A DNA stretch of 64,000 nucleotides from Liopterus haemorrhoidalis (GCA_963971575.1 OZ020624.1:6506903-6570902), one strand, 5' to 3'. Positions 12,373 through 23,817 are shown, counted from the first letter of the stretch. Notes: generated from the letters alone by a model not told the origin. Numbers and translations are program-made.

Positions 12373-12542
12373 AAGTCTATTCCAAATGTTTAAGCGGAAC
12401 TAAATGGAATTTTTATTTTCTCAAATTATTTTTGAGTTTACTTTTTAACTATCAAAGTGGGCTTTTGTTAAACAAAATGATACAAAGCTTCATTCAATCC
12501 TTAAAAGTTAGTAGATTTCGCTTAAACCAAGCAAACAGACTA
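12373..12542. mobile_element. TA-flanked MITE, CAGTCTG family, copy 2 (nested)
   Basis: A 170-bp element with degenerate terminal repeats (AAGTCTATTCCAAATGTTTA at left; the inverse of a related sequence at right) is flanked by TA at 12371-12372 and 12543-12544. It lies inside the hAT at 12266-13336. Confidence 0.65.
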
Positions 12543-12681
12543 TACTTACATTAAATATCTTGGGTTGGGGCGAGCTGTTTTTATAAAATGTCATTTTCAT
12601 TTCATCTTGACTATTGAGTAATTTTTAATATAAATTTTCAAATATATTAGTTTAAAAAAAAAATATTTTGTATTTTATATA

Positions 12682-12863
12682 TAGTCTGTTCCTTTGGTTT
12701 TGGCGGAACTAGATTTTCAATACTAGTTACTTTTACCGTTTGATTGAAGCTTTTGATCATTTTGTTCAGGAAAAGCCAACTTCAATATATAAAAAAATTG
12801 CTAATGACAACTTACAAAAATGAAAATTCCAGTTAGTTCCGCTTAATCGTTTGGAACAGACTG
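12682..12863. mobile_element. TA-flanked MITE, CAGTCTG family, copy 3 (nested)
   Basis: A 182-bp element runs from TAGTCTGTTCC to GGAACAGACTG with TA at 12680-12681 and 12864-12865. It shares the GGCGGAACTAGATTTT subterminal block with copy 1 and lies in the same hAT. Confidence 0.75.
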
Positions 12864-13511
12864 TACTTTATTTTTCATAACATGTCACTTTTTTCTTTTG
12901 ACATATAGATTTTAGCTGCCAACATGAAACATAAAATAATCACAAAGCCCGTTACAACTTGAGAAAATAAAAATCAAGTTTAGTTTCGTTTTAACATAAT
13001 AAACAAAGTATACAAAAAAATAAAAAATAGATATTACTAAAAATTAACTAAATTTTTAACTGAAAAGCATGAAGGAAACCGGAATTGAATATTTTTAATT
13101 TCATTTTCGTTCATGAACAGAGAAAAAATGTCGTTCCTGTTCTCATTCTTTAACAAATTCTGGTAGTATGGTATTTTGCTTTCGCTTTCGGATTGTTCTC
13201 ATCCTTGATAAATATGTAGACAAAGAGTCGGGAGTCGATAACTTTTTCCGACTCCCGACTCCGACTCCGACTCCTCCAAAAAGCTTCGACTCCTCGACTC
13301 CCGACTCCCGACTCCGACTCCGACTCCCCATCCCTGGATATAACTTCCAAAAAAATAACGAAGAACACAAACATATACAAGAGTTAACGAAGAAGGCGAA
13401 AGCAGTAATGGCGCGAACCAAGTGCCTTTCCCAAGGAAGTTATTTGGAGGGAGATTGAATTGTAATTCTATTCGAATAATTATTTTTTTTTAAATCAGTC
13501 CGGTTACTTAA

Positions 13512-14706
13512 GGGACTATTACCGGTTAGAAAGGCAAAAAATGACCTATAATTAAATATTTGTTTTTCTCGTTTCCTTTATTATAGAACGTTGTGCAACT
13601 TTTTTTATTTTATTAATATTATATTCAAGATAATAAAAAAAATTTTTTTTTTTTTTTTTCAATACATAGATAATTATATAGATGGCGCCAAAGTTCGGTA
13701 ACAAAAAATTATGATGCTCCATGGCCCGGGGTTAATCTCGAAATTGACAAGTTTGAAACAAAAAATTCAAAAATAATTTTAAAGATGAAGGTGTCTTACA
13801 TCGTAATTTACCACCTATTATAAAAAAAGGGTGTAAAAACAAAATGGCGGATAGGTGAAATTTTTTTTCTAAAAATCATGTTTTTTTCCCCTTTTACCCT
13901 TATCAATTCTTTTTTTTTTCAATTTTTTTTGCAATTTTCTGGTAAATTACGGTAGAGGACACCAAAATGAACAAAATTCACTAAAATTTAAAAATATCCG
14001 TTGTGTAGTTATGGAGAATAAGTCTGGGCCGATTGAAAAAACACCATTTTAGGAAAATCACTTTTAAAGTTTTTTTTAATATTTGTATTGTAATATTTAA
14101 AAAAAAATTAAGTTTCAGCACTTACAATTGGTTAATCAGCAATTCCTGGTCCATATAAAAGTACTCCCGAATCAATCATTTGTTGCTGTTCCTCTTGCTG
14201 AGCAGTTTGCTTTGCCATGCGAGCTTCCTTCGACGCCGCTGTACTCGCTTTATTGGCGATCTCAATGCGTTCCTCATCTTTTTTTTTAACATAATCATAC
14301 GCAGAGTGTCCAATTATGCATCCCATTACCTCCAGTATTTTCAAGAGGGACGTTCTACATTCATTAAATATTGCTAATGAAATATTAGCAGCCAACTCAG
14401 TAACTTCTCTTCCCACAAACGTATGTTTGGGAACGATAGCCCAAAGTGTTTTGTTGTAACACTCATTATTATTTTGGGTATTCTTTCCCAAACATCGTTT
14501 CAGCAACTCTTCATCTGTTAGTTTTTCAAAAATCGGTTTAATATATTCTTGGACCTCCGAAAAAGCGCATGCGCTAAAATTGCCACCAATTTCTTATTTT
14601 TTTGAATTTCGTTATAAAAATTTAGGATATGATTTCTGAAGGTATAAGGAATCAAAAAATGTAAAAAAAAAACGATTTTTTGAAAATTATAACCGGTAAT
14701 AGTCCC
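13512..14706. mobile_element. TTAA-flanked element, Kolobok-like candidate
   Basis: Terminal inverted repeats GGGACTATTACCGGTTA are flanked by TTAA at 13508-13511 and 14707-14710. The element is 1195 bp and mostly AT-rich. It keeps the C-terminal part of a transposase-like gene on the minus strand. TTAA duplications occur in piggyBac and Kolobok; GGG ends and the protein type favour Kolobok, which is an inference. Confidence 0.65.
14132..14506 (-). pseudogene. C-terminal fragment of a large transposase-like protein
   Basis: The 124-residue frame contains LKRCLGKNTQNNNECYNKTL, WAIVPKHTFVG and a charged Lys/Glu/Gln-rich tail ending GPGIAD. This resembles the C-terminal region of long arthropod proteins with a Mutator-like transposase domain, where a C-x-KTQN-x-NE block is followed by W-x3-PKxxF. 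It lies inside the TTAA element and probably derives from its autonomous relative. The N-terminal catalytic region is absent. Family assignment is from memory and needs a profile search. Confidence 0.5.
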
Positions 14707-14732
14707 TTAATTTACACACCTCGTAGATTCAA

Positions 14733-14890
14733 TATAGTACAATCCAACCTATTTAGTTGTGGTGAAATTGCAGACCCTCATCATCTACAATTCTCATGCC
14801 CCTCCTATGAAGAATAGTCTCAGTTACTTTATTTAAAACTAGCAGAAACCGCAACAACGGAAAGAGCATGTAGGATCTTAGCTGACTGAC
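14733..14890 (+). pseudogene. LINE C-terminal zinc-knuckle fragment
   Basis: Plus-strand translation gives FSCGEIADPHHLQFSCPSYE, a C-G-x-H-x-C-P pattern seen after RNase H in non-LTR elements, followed by LYLKLAETATTERACRILAD with stops. A TA element is inserted directly after it at 14893. Confidence 0.45.
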
Positions 14891-15083
14891 TACAGTTACT
14901 CACAAAATTTAACGTACAAGAGTTTTAGAAATACCTCTTAGGTAAAAATTCCTATAAAACAGATTATTTAAACCAATTATTTTTTATTCCTAAAATATAT
15001 CTTAGAGATACAAAACTATTATAAATGGTATAAAATTAAATAACATTTACTAAACATTTGTTAAAGAAAATAAAAAATATATA

Positions 15084-16366
15084 CATTTTCAGAGACACAA
15101 AATTGAGCGTACAAAAAGTATTAATACTAATAAAATAATTAGAAAACAATGGGTTAATTTAAATTAATATTTTGTCGCGTCACCTCTTGCTTCTATTACT
15201 GCTTGAAGGCGATTTGGCATAGATTGCACTAATTTTCCACAAACTTCTGCCGGTATATTATTCCACTCTTCTTGAAGTTTCGTTTTAAAATCATTTTTGT
15301 TAGAAAATGAATTTTTTTTTATACGAACTTTTAATTCTCCCCATAAATTTTCAATGGGATTGAGAGCAGGCGATTGTGGCGGTGTTTTGAGTAATTTTGG
15401 TGCATTGTATAACAGCCATTCCTTTACAATAAGCGCGGTATGTTTGGGATCGTCATCTTGTTGGAAATAAACTGGTGGCATATCTATTTTTTCTGCAGTA
15501 GCCGTAAGATTATTTTTCAAGATGTTTAGATATTTCCATTTATCCATGATGCCTTCTATAAATTCTAAATTACCTGGGCCTTTCGAGCCCATAGCACCCC
15601 CCAACATAACTGATCCGCCTCCGTGTTTTACTGTCGGAACAGTATTAATTTTTTTTAATTCTGTATTGGGCTTCCACCAAACAATTTGTCTGCCATCCGA
15701 ACCAAAAAAATTAATTTAAGTCTCGTCAGAAAAAATAACTTTATTCCAGAAGCTAATTGGTTTGTTTACATACATTTTTGCTAATTCTAAGCGTTTCTTT
15801 TTATTCGTTTTTGAAATCAATGGTTTCTTGCGTGCAATTCTACCATTGTAGTTATTTTTCCGGAGTACTCAGCGGACTGTTTCTACTGAAATTTGTTTAT
15901 TTAATCTTTGTGACAATTCTGACGTTAACTGGGGTACACTAATTTTAGGATCTTGCTTGATTTTTCGCAAAATAAATCTTTCATCCACAGTTGATTACAA
16001 TTTTTTTCTGCCTCTGTCCGTTTTGTTTTGGATTGTACCTTCATATTTAAATTTATTTATTATTCTTTGAATTGTGGAATGTCTTCGGTTTACTATATCA
16101 TCTATTTCACGCATTGTATGACCCCGGGCGTATAATTTAACTATTAGTTTTCGTGTAGATTCGTCAGTTTGTTTAAGTTTATTTTCCGTTATAATAGAAA
16201 CAAAATCACTGTACTTGAATGTCGCCTAATACAAACTAAACTAATGAAAAAAACATTTGTTGCAAGATAAAACCTATGCAATATAATTTCAGGAAAAGAC
16301 AGGAAAAGAAAGGTCTTAAATCAAACGAAATTAACTAGTACGCTCAATTTTGTGTCTCTAAAAAAT
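15084..16366 (-). mobile_element. Tc1 element, copy 1
   Basis: A 1283-bp element with inverted ends containing AGAGACACAAAATTGAGCG is flanked by TA at 15082-15083 and 16367-16368. Length, ends and transposase fit the Tc1 family. It is nested in the outer TA element. Confidence 0.85.
15164..16202 (-). pseudogene. Tc1 transposase (DD34E), broken
   Basis: In order on the minus strand: paired-like helix-turn-helix (YARGHTMREIDDIVNRRHST), GRKK linker, second HTH, KVIFSDET (first Asp), FQQDDDPKHTA (second Asp), and SPALNPIENLWGELK (Glu). Spacing between the second Asp and Glu is 34 residues. In-frame stops follow GRKKL, the second HTH and the SDET motif, so no full protein can be made. The longest open piece is 15164-15607. 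Confidence 0.85.
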
Positions 16367-16700
16367 TATATTTTGTATTTCATAACTCGAACGCCTAATA
16401 CCATTATTTAGGTTTCTAAATATGTGCAGTATTTTTTTTTTTTTTTTATATAGCAAGGTTCATTAAGAATTTTTAAAATTGCGCCTATGGCTTCCATTGG
16501 TTGTTATAAGTTCCGCCCCTCTGATTTCGTGTACATTGAAACAGAATTAAATTATAATTTAAACAATTTCCACTGGCTATTAAATTTACGCTTTTAAAAA
16601 TTAAATGCAACATTTGCCAAAATATTACTAGAATTTGAAAAAATAATTTAAACAATATAAAAATTTAAAAAAAAAAACAAAAAATAATATAGTCTCTTCT

Positions 16701-16776
16701 CACAGGATTCGATTCCTTTCGGATCGGGTTACTAGGTTGAAAAATCAGCGTCTAATACCACAAGACCAGCATACAT
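16701..16776 (-). other. tRNA-like segment of CAGA-t copy 3
   Basis: On the minus strand TGGTCTTGTGGTATTAGACG has a GTC/GAC D-stem-like pairing, and AAGGAATCGAATCCTGTG forms a good T-arm-like hairpin. The sequence between them differs from every other copy. Confidence 0.55.
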
Positions 16777-17254
16777 GTTACAGTGTGGCGTGTTACAAAG
16801 TTATAACTTGTGTACATTATTAGCCAAAAATCACAAAAAATGCGTTTTTTTCCAAAAACCTAATCTGATCAAAAATTCCTGTTGAACTATTCCGGTTCAC
16901 ACCAATGTACATTACTTAAAATTTTTTCAGATTTTTAGTTTAAACCATCTGGGCTACAGGGTGTGGGACAAAAAAAAATTTGCACAATTTTGGCAAAAAT
17001 AGCTTCAAAATAATTTATTTTGCAATAATAAAAATTTGATCGTTAATCCACGTACCAAGGGCTTTCATTTGATACCCTACTCAGAATTATAAAAACATAT
17101 TTTTTTTTTCGATGAGCACATATTTGTTTATATTTTTAGGGGGATATGTTTTTTAGATTTTTTAGTATTTTTCCTATGTGCGGGTCAAAGAGTTGTATAA
17201 GCATGCCAAATTTCAACTCTCTAGGTTTAGCCGTTTGGCTACAATTTTTACCGA

Positions 17255-17296
<42 letters not shown>
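17255..17296. repeat. (ACAG)n microsatellite
   Basis: About 10 units lie inside CAGA-t copy 3. Confidence 0.95.
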
Positions 17297-17439
17297 GACA
17301 AAATGACGGTATAAGGGTTTTTTGGTCATACCTACAAAACCCTAAAAATAATTAGTTTAAAAAAAAAGTTTTATAGTCACGTTTTATTAAAAAGTACCTT
17401 TGTCAAATTCTTGTATGCTCAAGTTTGTGAGTAACTGTA

Positions 17440-18199
17440 TAAAAGTTACATTATAAGGCTGAAAAAGCCTAAGCCAAGAGAAAAGAAGAAGAACATTTTT
17501 CCGTTTAATAAGAATTAAGTAGCAGTAAATAAGATTGTTTACATCAGAGTGACAGTAAACAATTACTAAACTTCATACATAACTATAATCTTCATTTCAG
17601 GTACATGCTTGTTCCTTGACAATACTATCTTATTTTAGCTGTACTTAATGGAATACCAGTAGCTATACATTTTCGTGATCTTGTTTGAGTATTATGTAGT
17701 AGTTGGTTCCGGATACAGTTTCCTAAACTCGCTTTATCAAATTTCAAGGAAGAGGGAAATGCTGGTGTCTTTATTATTAAAGTTTTGAGGGAATAATTAT
17801 AGCATTATTAAATTGCAAAAGTAAATTACATGCAATGATGAAATTGCGCTGCAGACTAATATCATTAACATTTTGCTAAACTTTTATAATTGAACTGAAT
17901 TACAATCTCCATAAAAAACGAACTTCCTACACCAATAGAAACCCGATTTAAAATATATCACGTGACTAGCTGGAATGATAGACACTTCCATAGCTGTTAT
18001 AATTAATTCTATTATTGCTGCCGGGTCCGAAATTAACTTTATCTCATTATCATAATTATCAAGAGCTTTATCAAAGTGCAATATGTGACACAACTCTCTT
18101 AGATGATCCACAGCTATTAGATATACGATAAGAGATACGAGAAGTCGGATAAAAGATTTTGGCGTTTCTCCCAAGTATTAGGTTTGAATCATATCTATG
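17440..18199. other. Unassigned sequence
   Basis: No element was recognised. A 96-codon minus-strand frame (17884-18174) has unremarkable composition and no family motif, so it is not called as a gene. Confidence 0.4.
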
Positions 18200-19230
18200 A
18201 AATTTGTCTCAATATATTGAATTATATTGGTCTAAATCTTATTTCTTAACCAATGGTGTACCCCAGGGGTCAAATTTAGGCCCCTTGTTATTCCTATTGG
18301 TGGTCAACAGCATCTCAAATATTGTGAGTAATTCGGAATATGAAATTTTTGCTGATGGTGTAAAATTATATCGCAAAATCACGGACTTGTCTCACTGCAT
18401 TGAGTAACAGAATGACCTGCAAAACCTCCATGAATGAAGTAAAGCCACTGGATTATTCTTTAATATTACAAAATGTAAGGTAATGACTTACTCTAGAAAA
18501 CGTAATATTATAAAATGTAATTATAGAATGGGAGGTTGCAGCGTTCCATGTACGGAAATAGTAAAAGATCTGGGAGTATGGTTCGATGCAGAGTTGAGAT
18601 TTCAGCAACATATTGAACATACTCTAAATAGTTAACATTACCATACATTAAAGAGGGTGGGATATGTCCTATGTCTGATAAAAGATTTTCGCCAAAAAAG
18701 TTCATACATTGCCTTATTCAATTCCTACGATCTATACTTGAATATGGTTCCTTTATATGGGCACCACATCAAACAAAAAATATGAAGAGAATTGAAAATG
18801 TTCAAACGCGATATTACCGTCTGGTAAAATTTAAAATGACAGGGGTGTATCCAAAATACACAGCTAATAATGAAATATTAGCAACATTTTGTGTCAGAAC
18901 TTTGGTCGCGAGAAAGGAATTGGCATCCCTACTATTTTTATACAAAATATTTAATGTTCTGATCGACTGTTCTTATATCCTAGCCATCTCGTGACCTCAG
19001 GATTAGAAACGCATTCTTTGAATGTAAAAGGGCCAACACTGAGCATTGTGGAATGAGTCCACTACATAAAATGAAATGGTTTTCAACGATCTCTTAGCAA
19101 AGGATAGATTTATTGACATATTCAGCACAAGTTATGAAGGTTTCCGTAAGGTTGTATTAAACATGATATAACTAATGCCCTCTGTAGTATCAATCTAAAG
19201 CTAAGATGTAGGTTCTACAATATACAATTC
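18200..19230 (+). pseudogene. Jockey-like LINE RT fragment
   Basis: Translation gives NGVPQGSNLGPLLFLLVV, then EIFADGVKLYR, where the YADD box reads FADG, so the second catalytic Asp is lost. VKDLGVWFDAELRFQQHIEH and a C-terminal RT tail follow, with several stops and frameshifts. Endonuclease and N-terminal RT are missing. The 3' end is not defined. Confidence 0.75.
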
Positions 19231-19538
19231 TCATTTTTATGTGTTGATCTTTAAATAAAATTCATTGACCTTAAGACTTTTAGTCAATAATTTTGGTCAT
19301 ATATATCTTATATGGGAAACTCACGAACAAACGGTTCGGAAGGAAATGTTCCCTAGTTGTCATTCGAAACTTCTGACAACTTCAAAGGATGCCCGCGAAG
19401 ACGCTGGTCGACGTTCTTTATAAAAAGTGATCTAGCTTAATGGAAATCGTGTCTGTAAGGACACGAAATGTTTGTATCAAGACTCCTCTTTCCCGTCTCT
19501 TTTCAAGAATGGTCAACTATAGGTTATTCAACGTTTCT
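19231..19538. other. Unassigned sequence between two LINE fragments
   Basis: Nothing was recognised. Confidence 0.35.
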
Positions 19539-20045
19539 TCATAGGACATTCGCCATTCTAGGATAGCAGAGTTTTGTGGCTCGTCGTTGAATGCTTACCA
19601 ATAGCTTGATGTCTTTCTTCAGATGTGGACTCCATACCGATACGGCAAATTCCAAATGTGGTCGAATATACATGGTGTAAAGTTTCTTGTTTAGTGTAGG
19701 CGATGCATATAAAAAAGCTTTTCTTAATAAAAATATCATCCTGTTGGCCCTCTGGCTTTAGTGACTTGAGTAGACCAACTTACGTCACTGATTATTGTAA
19801 TTCCTAGATCTACTTGTGCATCCGTAGTTGGAATAACAATGTTGTGTATGCAATATGCCAGTCGCGGGTTATTATAAACTAGATGCAGGATTTTTGATTT
19901 AGACGCATTTAGTGGAATAAGTCAATCTGTAGACCATTTCTTGATATTATTTAAATCGATCTGAAGTTGGCGGTGATGAGTTAAGGAATTAGCATAGATT
20001 TTGGAATCATCAGCATAAATAGACATGGCTAAAATAGTTTTTAGT
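19539..20045 (-). pseudogene. Jockey-like LINE RT fragment
   Basis: Minus-strand pieces read MSIYADDSKIYANSLTHH (YADD box), LNASKSKILHL and, after frameshifts, [20 protein letters not shown] and IQRRATKL. These are consecutive blocks of a Jockey-like RT C-terminus. It faces the fragment at 18200-19230 and is a different sequence. Confidence 0.75.
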
Positions 20046-20299
20046 TAGGTATTTTATATTTTAATATAAAATTACGCAGTTCACCTGAAATTTGGTCCCT
20101 TGTTAAAATGGTAAACTATACTGTTTGCGACTGAGCAAAAACGCAGAATGCAAAGACTAAAAGAAGTACTTTTCATTCATAAGTATTACTTATTCATATT
20201 ATGTAATGGAATTAATGAGATTTTGATAAATCACAACATAAACGTTACTTATGGACAATGGCGTACTTTAATAATTTTCTGCTAGAAGTTCTGTATGTA

Positions 20300-21058
20300 C
20301 GAGGTCTGTTCAAAAAGTATCGCGAATTTTGAATTTGCGCGGGTTACGTATATTCGATTTTCGATTTTTTTGTGGCGTTATGTTGGTACTCATGTCTCTC
20401 ACTTATGCCGACAAGTTCGGCCATTTTGAATGTTCAGTTAATGTTTGACAGTTGCTTTGCTTGCACGTGTTTTTGCTCGTCTTCGATTTTTGCCTATACC
20501 CAAAAATGGATCAAAGAATCTGTATCAAATTTTGTGTGAAAAACAATATTAAGTGCGCGAACGCATTCCAAATGTTGACTGTGGCATATGGTGAAGCTAC
20601 CTTGGACCGAAGCAACGTTTATCAGTGGTACAAAATGTTCTCAGAAGGCCGAGAAGATGTGAACGACGAAGAGCGTGCCGGACGCCCGAGCACGTCAACA
20701 ATACACATCGTTGCTTGTGCGCGAATTTTTGGCCAAAAACAACACACTAATAATTCCGCAGCCACCATATTCCCCAGATCTGGCCCCCTGTGAATTTTTC
20801 TTGTTCCCGAAACTGAAGAAGCCCATGAAAGGGCGACGCTACGCTACGAGTGAGGAGATAAAGACGGCATCGAAGGAGGAGCTGAACAAGATCACAAAAA
20901 ATGATTTTTTCAAGTGCTTCGAGGATTGGAAAAAACGTTGGCACAAGTGTATAATATCTGGTAGGGATTACTTTGAAGGGGACAAAATAGATATTCATGA
21001 ATAAATAAATAATTTTTGAAAAAACGCAAAATTCGCGATACTTTTTGAACAGACCTCG
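20300..21058 (+). mobile_element. Internally deleted mariner, copy 1
   Basis: Inverted ends CGAGGTCTGTTCAAAAAGTA lie between TA at 20298-20299 and 21059-21060. At 759 bp it is well below the ~1.3 kb of intact mariners. The N-terminal HTH portion (KMFSEGREDVNDEERAGRPS) is joined to the C-terminal catalytic portion after a large deletion. Confidence 0.9.
20452..21004 (+). pseudogene. Mariner transposase, deleted
   Basis: The start region reads MDQRICIKFCVKNN; the frame is normal to RAGRPSTST and then shifts. The second frame (from 20675) holds TSLLVREFLAKNNT, PQPPYSPDLAPCEFFLFPKL and a normal C-terminus (FEDWKKRWHKCI, YFEGDKI). The first and second catalytic aspartates are in the deleted part, and the third reads Glu (PCEFF instead of PCDFF). 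Confidence 0.85.
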
Positions 21059-21060
21059 TA

Positions 21061-21924
21061 TTTATTTACTTTTGAGTCATTAATTTTATAGTAATAAATT
21101 TCAGATGTATAATAGGGTTTTATTGATTTTTTGTATCTCCTATCTTTATCTTCTTTTGAAAATATCAAGATTGGTATTTTTTCATTTTGTACCGATAACA
21201 AGTATTTTAATAAATGGCCTTACGCCACTGTTTAGCCAGAAACTATTGTCCGCCATTTTGCAAGACCATCTTGGTCTTTCCAAATAGTATGTAATACTCC
21301 TTCCTTTAGTTTTTTATTCAATGGCATTATCCTAAATATAGTATTTAAATTATTATTGAGGCAATTGTGACACAAAGACTGTCTTTGATTAGTGTTACAT
21401 ACTTGACAATATTCCCAAAAAAATAACAAAATAATTCTCCAGTATTTTATATTCGAAGTATGTAAGTTACAAAATTAATCTTGTCAATCTTAACTTGTTA
21501 AAACCTGACACTTTTTTCATTATTTATTTTAAAAAATTTCATATTTATCAATCAATCTCCATTATATACATATTCATTAATCTCAAAACAAATATATTTC
21601 TCCCTTTCTAAAACCTTTTAAAATTCTTGAACACGTCAAAACTCTGAAATGTTGAAATGATTTCTTTACAAATTTTAACTCGTCAAACTTTCTCGAATTG
21701 CCTCGAATCAGTAACTCACGAAAATGTTAACCAAACAAGTTCAAGCAGTATATCACATTTGAAATTAAAAAATACTCCCTCCATCCGAAAATATCGTATA
21801 CATTACTTAAAAAATGTTGGATTAACGAGAATAATATTATCTGGATCTTTTTTTTTTTTTTTTTTTATTTCTAAATAAGTGGTTGCTAGGCAACTAATAA
21901 ACAAATGGAACGCAAATAGTTTTG
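21061..21924. other. Unassigned AT-rich sequence
   Basis: Nothing was recognised. A minus-strand frame near 21232-21429 has scattered Cys and Trp but no known pattern. Confidence 0.35.
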
Positions 21925-22998
21925 CATATCGTCGGCTGAAAATAATGAGGTTGTATGTGACATTTTTTGTCAAATGCACTTTTCAATACTATAGAGTTGT
22001 ATGTCACGTAACCTACTTGTTCCAATAATTTTCATAAGATAGGATTACCGGTGTCGGAGAAAAAAGCAGAAAACCATAGTTCTATGTCTTAAAAAATAAA
22101 AAACTTACAAAACATAGTTGTATGTTAAAACATACACCCTTGTATTTTAATTGTTTTTTTTTAATTCATAATTTATGGTTGTATGTTTGACATACAACAT
22201 CTTTTATGTTAAATATAAAACATCTTTTTCGGGCACCTGGGTTACAAAAATATTAAAAAGAATAAAACAAAGTCTTGAAGACTTGTTAAATATATTTAGA
22301 GACATTAAAGTTTCTACAAATAAAAATCCGTTACCAGAAAACAAGGTAATCGCTTTAAAATCTATGCTGGATTGGATGCCTACTATGGATAAATCTTATT
22401 ATGAAACAATATTGCCAAGAAAATAAATCTCAAGAAAATAATAAAAATACAATTTATTTCGTTTAATTTTTTTTTATTTCGAATATTTCAGTTTCAGTTC
22501 AAATTATCTTAATTTATCTTAATTTTTTGTAAGATTAATGTTTAATTTGTTATTATTTTGCAAGCATATTGTTTAATTTGTGTTATTTAATCAAATAAAA
22601 ATTTAATACGTGACTAACATTTCTTTTACCTTTTTTGGTACCTTTTTAACAATTTTCAGAAACCTAAAAACTGAAGCTTTACCTATAAACTGAATTTCCC
22701 CCGATATTACTTTGAACTACAAACCTGTATGTAACGTTAAGGTACTAAGTTTCGTGTTTTTCTTAATCACAAAGTTGTATATTCATTTTTCAAATTGTTA
22801 AAATGGTATTATTCAAAAATTTCTTTTTCAAAATAATGCGTTAATGACAATAACATATCAATATATAGTTATTAAAAAAATTTCTTCCTTGTATTGTAAC
22901 TTTATATTGGTTTTTTCCATGTCAAAATTTTTGAAGCTCGTTTTCTCAAATGTAATACACTTCGACATACAACCTTATTATTTTCAGCCGACGATATG
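21925..22998. mobile_element. TIR element rich in the GTTGTATGT motif
   Basis: Inverted ends CATATCGTCGGCTGAAAATA run ~34 bp with about one mismatch. The 9-mer GTTGTATGT occurs exactly at 21950, 21996, 22117 and 22178 on plus, and its inverse at 22190 and 22965; weaker forms lie near 22076, 22725 and 22778. Repeated subterminal motifs are typical transposase-binding sites. Because the outer bases are palindromic (CATATCG), the duplication could be TA, AT or longer. The superfamily is not identified. Confidence 0.75.
22175..22426 (+). pseudogene. Coding-like fragment inside the GTTGTATGT element
   Basis: The last ~60 codons (WVTKILKRIKQSLEDLL, then PENKVIALKSMLDWMPTMDK, ending ILPRK) look protein-like with balanced charge. 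The upstream part overlaps motif repeats and is probably not coding. It may be the C-terminal remnant of the element's own transposase or a captured exon. No family was recognised. Confidence 0.35.
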
Positions 22999-23109
22999 AG
23001 GTGCTGAGTTCCACAACTTGCTACTTGCATCCTAAGTCATTTTTCACAAATCTCAAAAAATGTTTGGTAAGCTGAATTTTGCCATTTGGGCTATTTCCAT
23101 TTTGTTGTT

Positions 23110-23722
23110 TTATTGGACTGGCATTGAGTCTATCCATGGAAGAGGAAAACTATTTTCCTTTAAAAATATAGCGACAATAAAGTCTTTTAATTGGCCAGGA
23201 GCGAGTTTTGGAACTTTGCAGTGCAAGAACACAGTTTTGGAATTAACTTCTTTGCAAGTAAACAGTTTTGTTTCTTGCAAGCTATTAAGTAGTTCGGTTG
23301 AAGGATGGAAAGCAGGATAATTTATCAATTAATTAAATAGTCACATATTTTATTAGTAAAAAATACTATTAATAATAATATATAAAAACTAAAAAGTATT
23401 GAAAAAATGATTCAACATAAAATAAAACATAAAATAAAACAAAATCCCAGATAAAAATTATGTTTTATGACAGGGACGTTTGTCAAATTCTTAGATCTTC
23501 ATTTTTTCATATAAATAGTAATTATTTTCTTCATCGTGGTCCTCGTTTTCTTTTTCCGGGGCATCACCGTTGCCATCCAAAATTGCACAATAAAAATTTA
23601 AACTTTCTATTCCTCGCCAGTCTACCCCAAAATACTTTTGAAGAACTTTGTCTACGTCAGCCAATTTTTCAGGCTTTGTGCTTACAGTGTGAGTTAATGA
23701 GGTAATGAGGCTTAATTATTGC
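23110..23722 (-). pseudogene. Two coding-like segments, unknown protein
   Basis: On the minus strand a ~70-codon frame (about 23498-23722) reads PEKLADVDKVLQKYFGVDW, then an acidic tail before TAA. A second frame (23110-23328) contains FTCKEVNSKTVFLHCKVP and APGQLKDFIVAIFLKENSF. Composition is protein-like in both and no repeat is involved. They could be pieces of one decayed gene or of an unfamiliar transposon. No start or splice sites are firm. Confidence 0.35.
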
Positions 23723-23817
23723 GAGTGTTTTCCCTTTTTTTAATGCCTTTTTTTGACGGAGGGAATATATATTATTGATATAAATATACTTGAAACAAAA
23801 ATACTGAGAAAGGTATA

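Larger units (their letters stand above)
12266..13336. mobile_element. Non-autonomous hAT element with GACTCC-rich ends
   Basis: Terminal repeats CAGGGATGGGGAGTCG are inverted and flanked by a perfect 8-bp duplication GATATAAC (12258-12265, 13337-13344). Both subterminal regions consist of GACTCC/GGAGTC hexamer tracts (about 12320-12353 and 13228-13327). No transposase frame remains. Two TA MITEs are nested in it. Confidence 0.9.
16371..17347 (-). repeat. CAGA-t repeat, copy 3
   Basis: It has the same orientation as copies 2 and 4. It lacks the hairpin end, starting inside the conserved AACGCCTAATACCATTATTT block directly at the Tc1 boundary, and ends CCTACAAAACCCTAAAAA. Confidence 0.75.
14893..17437. 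mobile_element. TA-flanked composite holding a Tc1 element and a CAGA-t copy
   Basis: The outer ends read CAGTTACTCACAAAATTTAA and its inverse relative (GAGTAACTG), flanked by TA at 14891-14892 and 17438-17439. Outer-element sequence is only 14893-15083 and about 17348-17437; the rest is a Tc1 element (15084-16366) and CAGA-t copy 3. An arm of the same outer family occurs at 36410-36602, again next to a Tc1 end. Confidence 0.65.

Noticed and set aside
17884..18174. 96-codon minus-strand frame as a gene
   Set aside because: No family motif, start context or supporting neighbours; length is compatible with chance.
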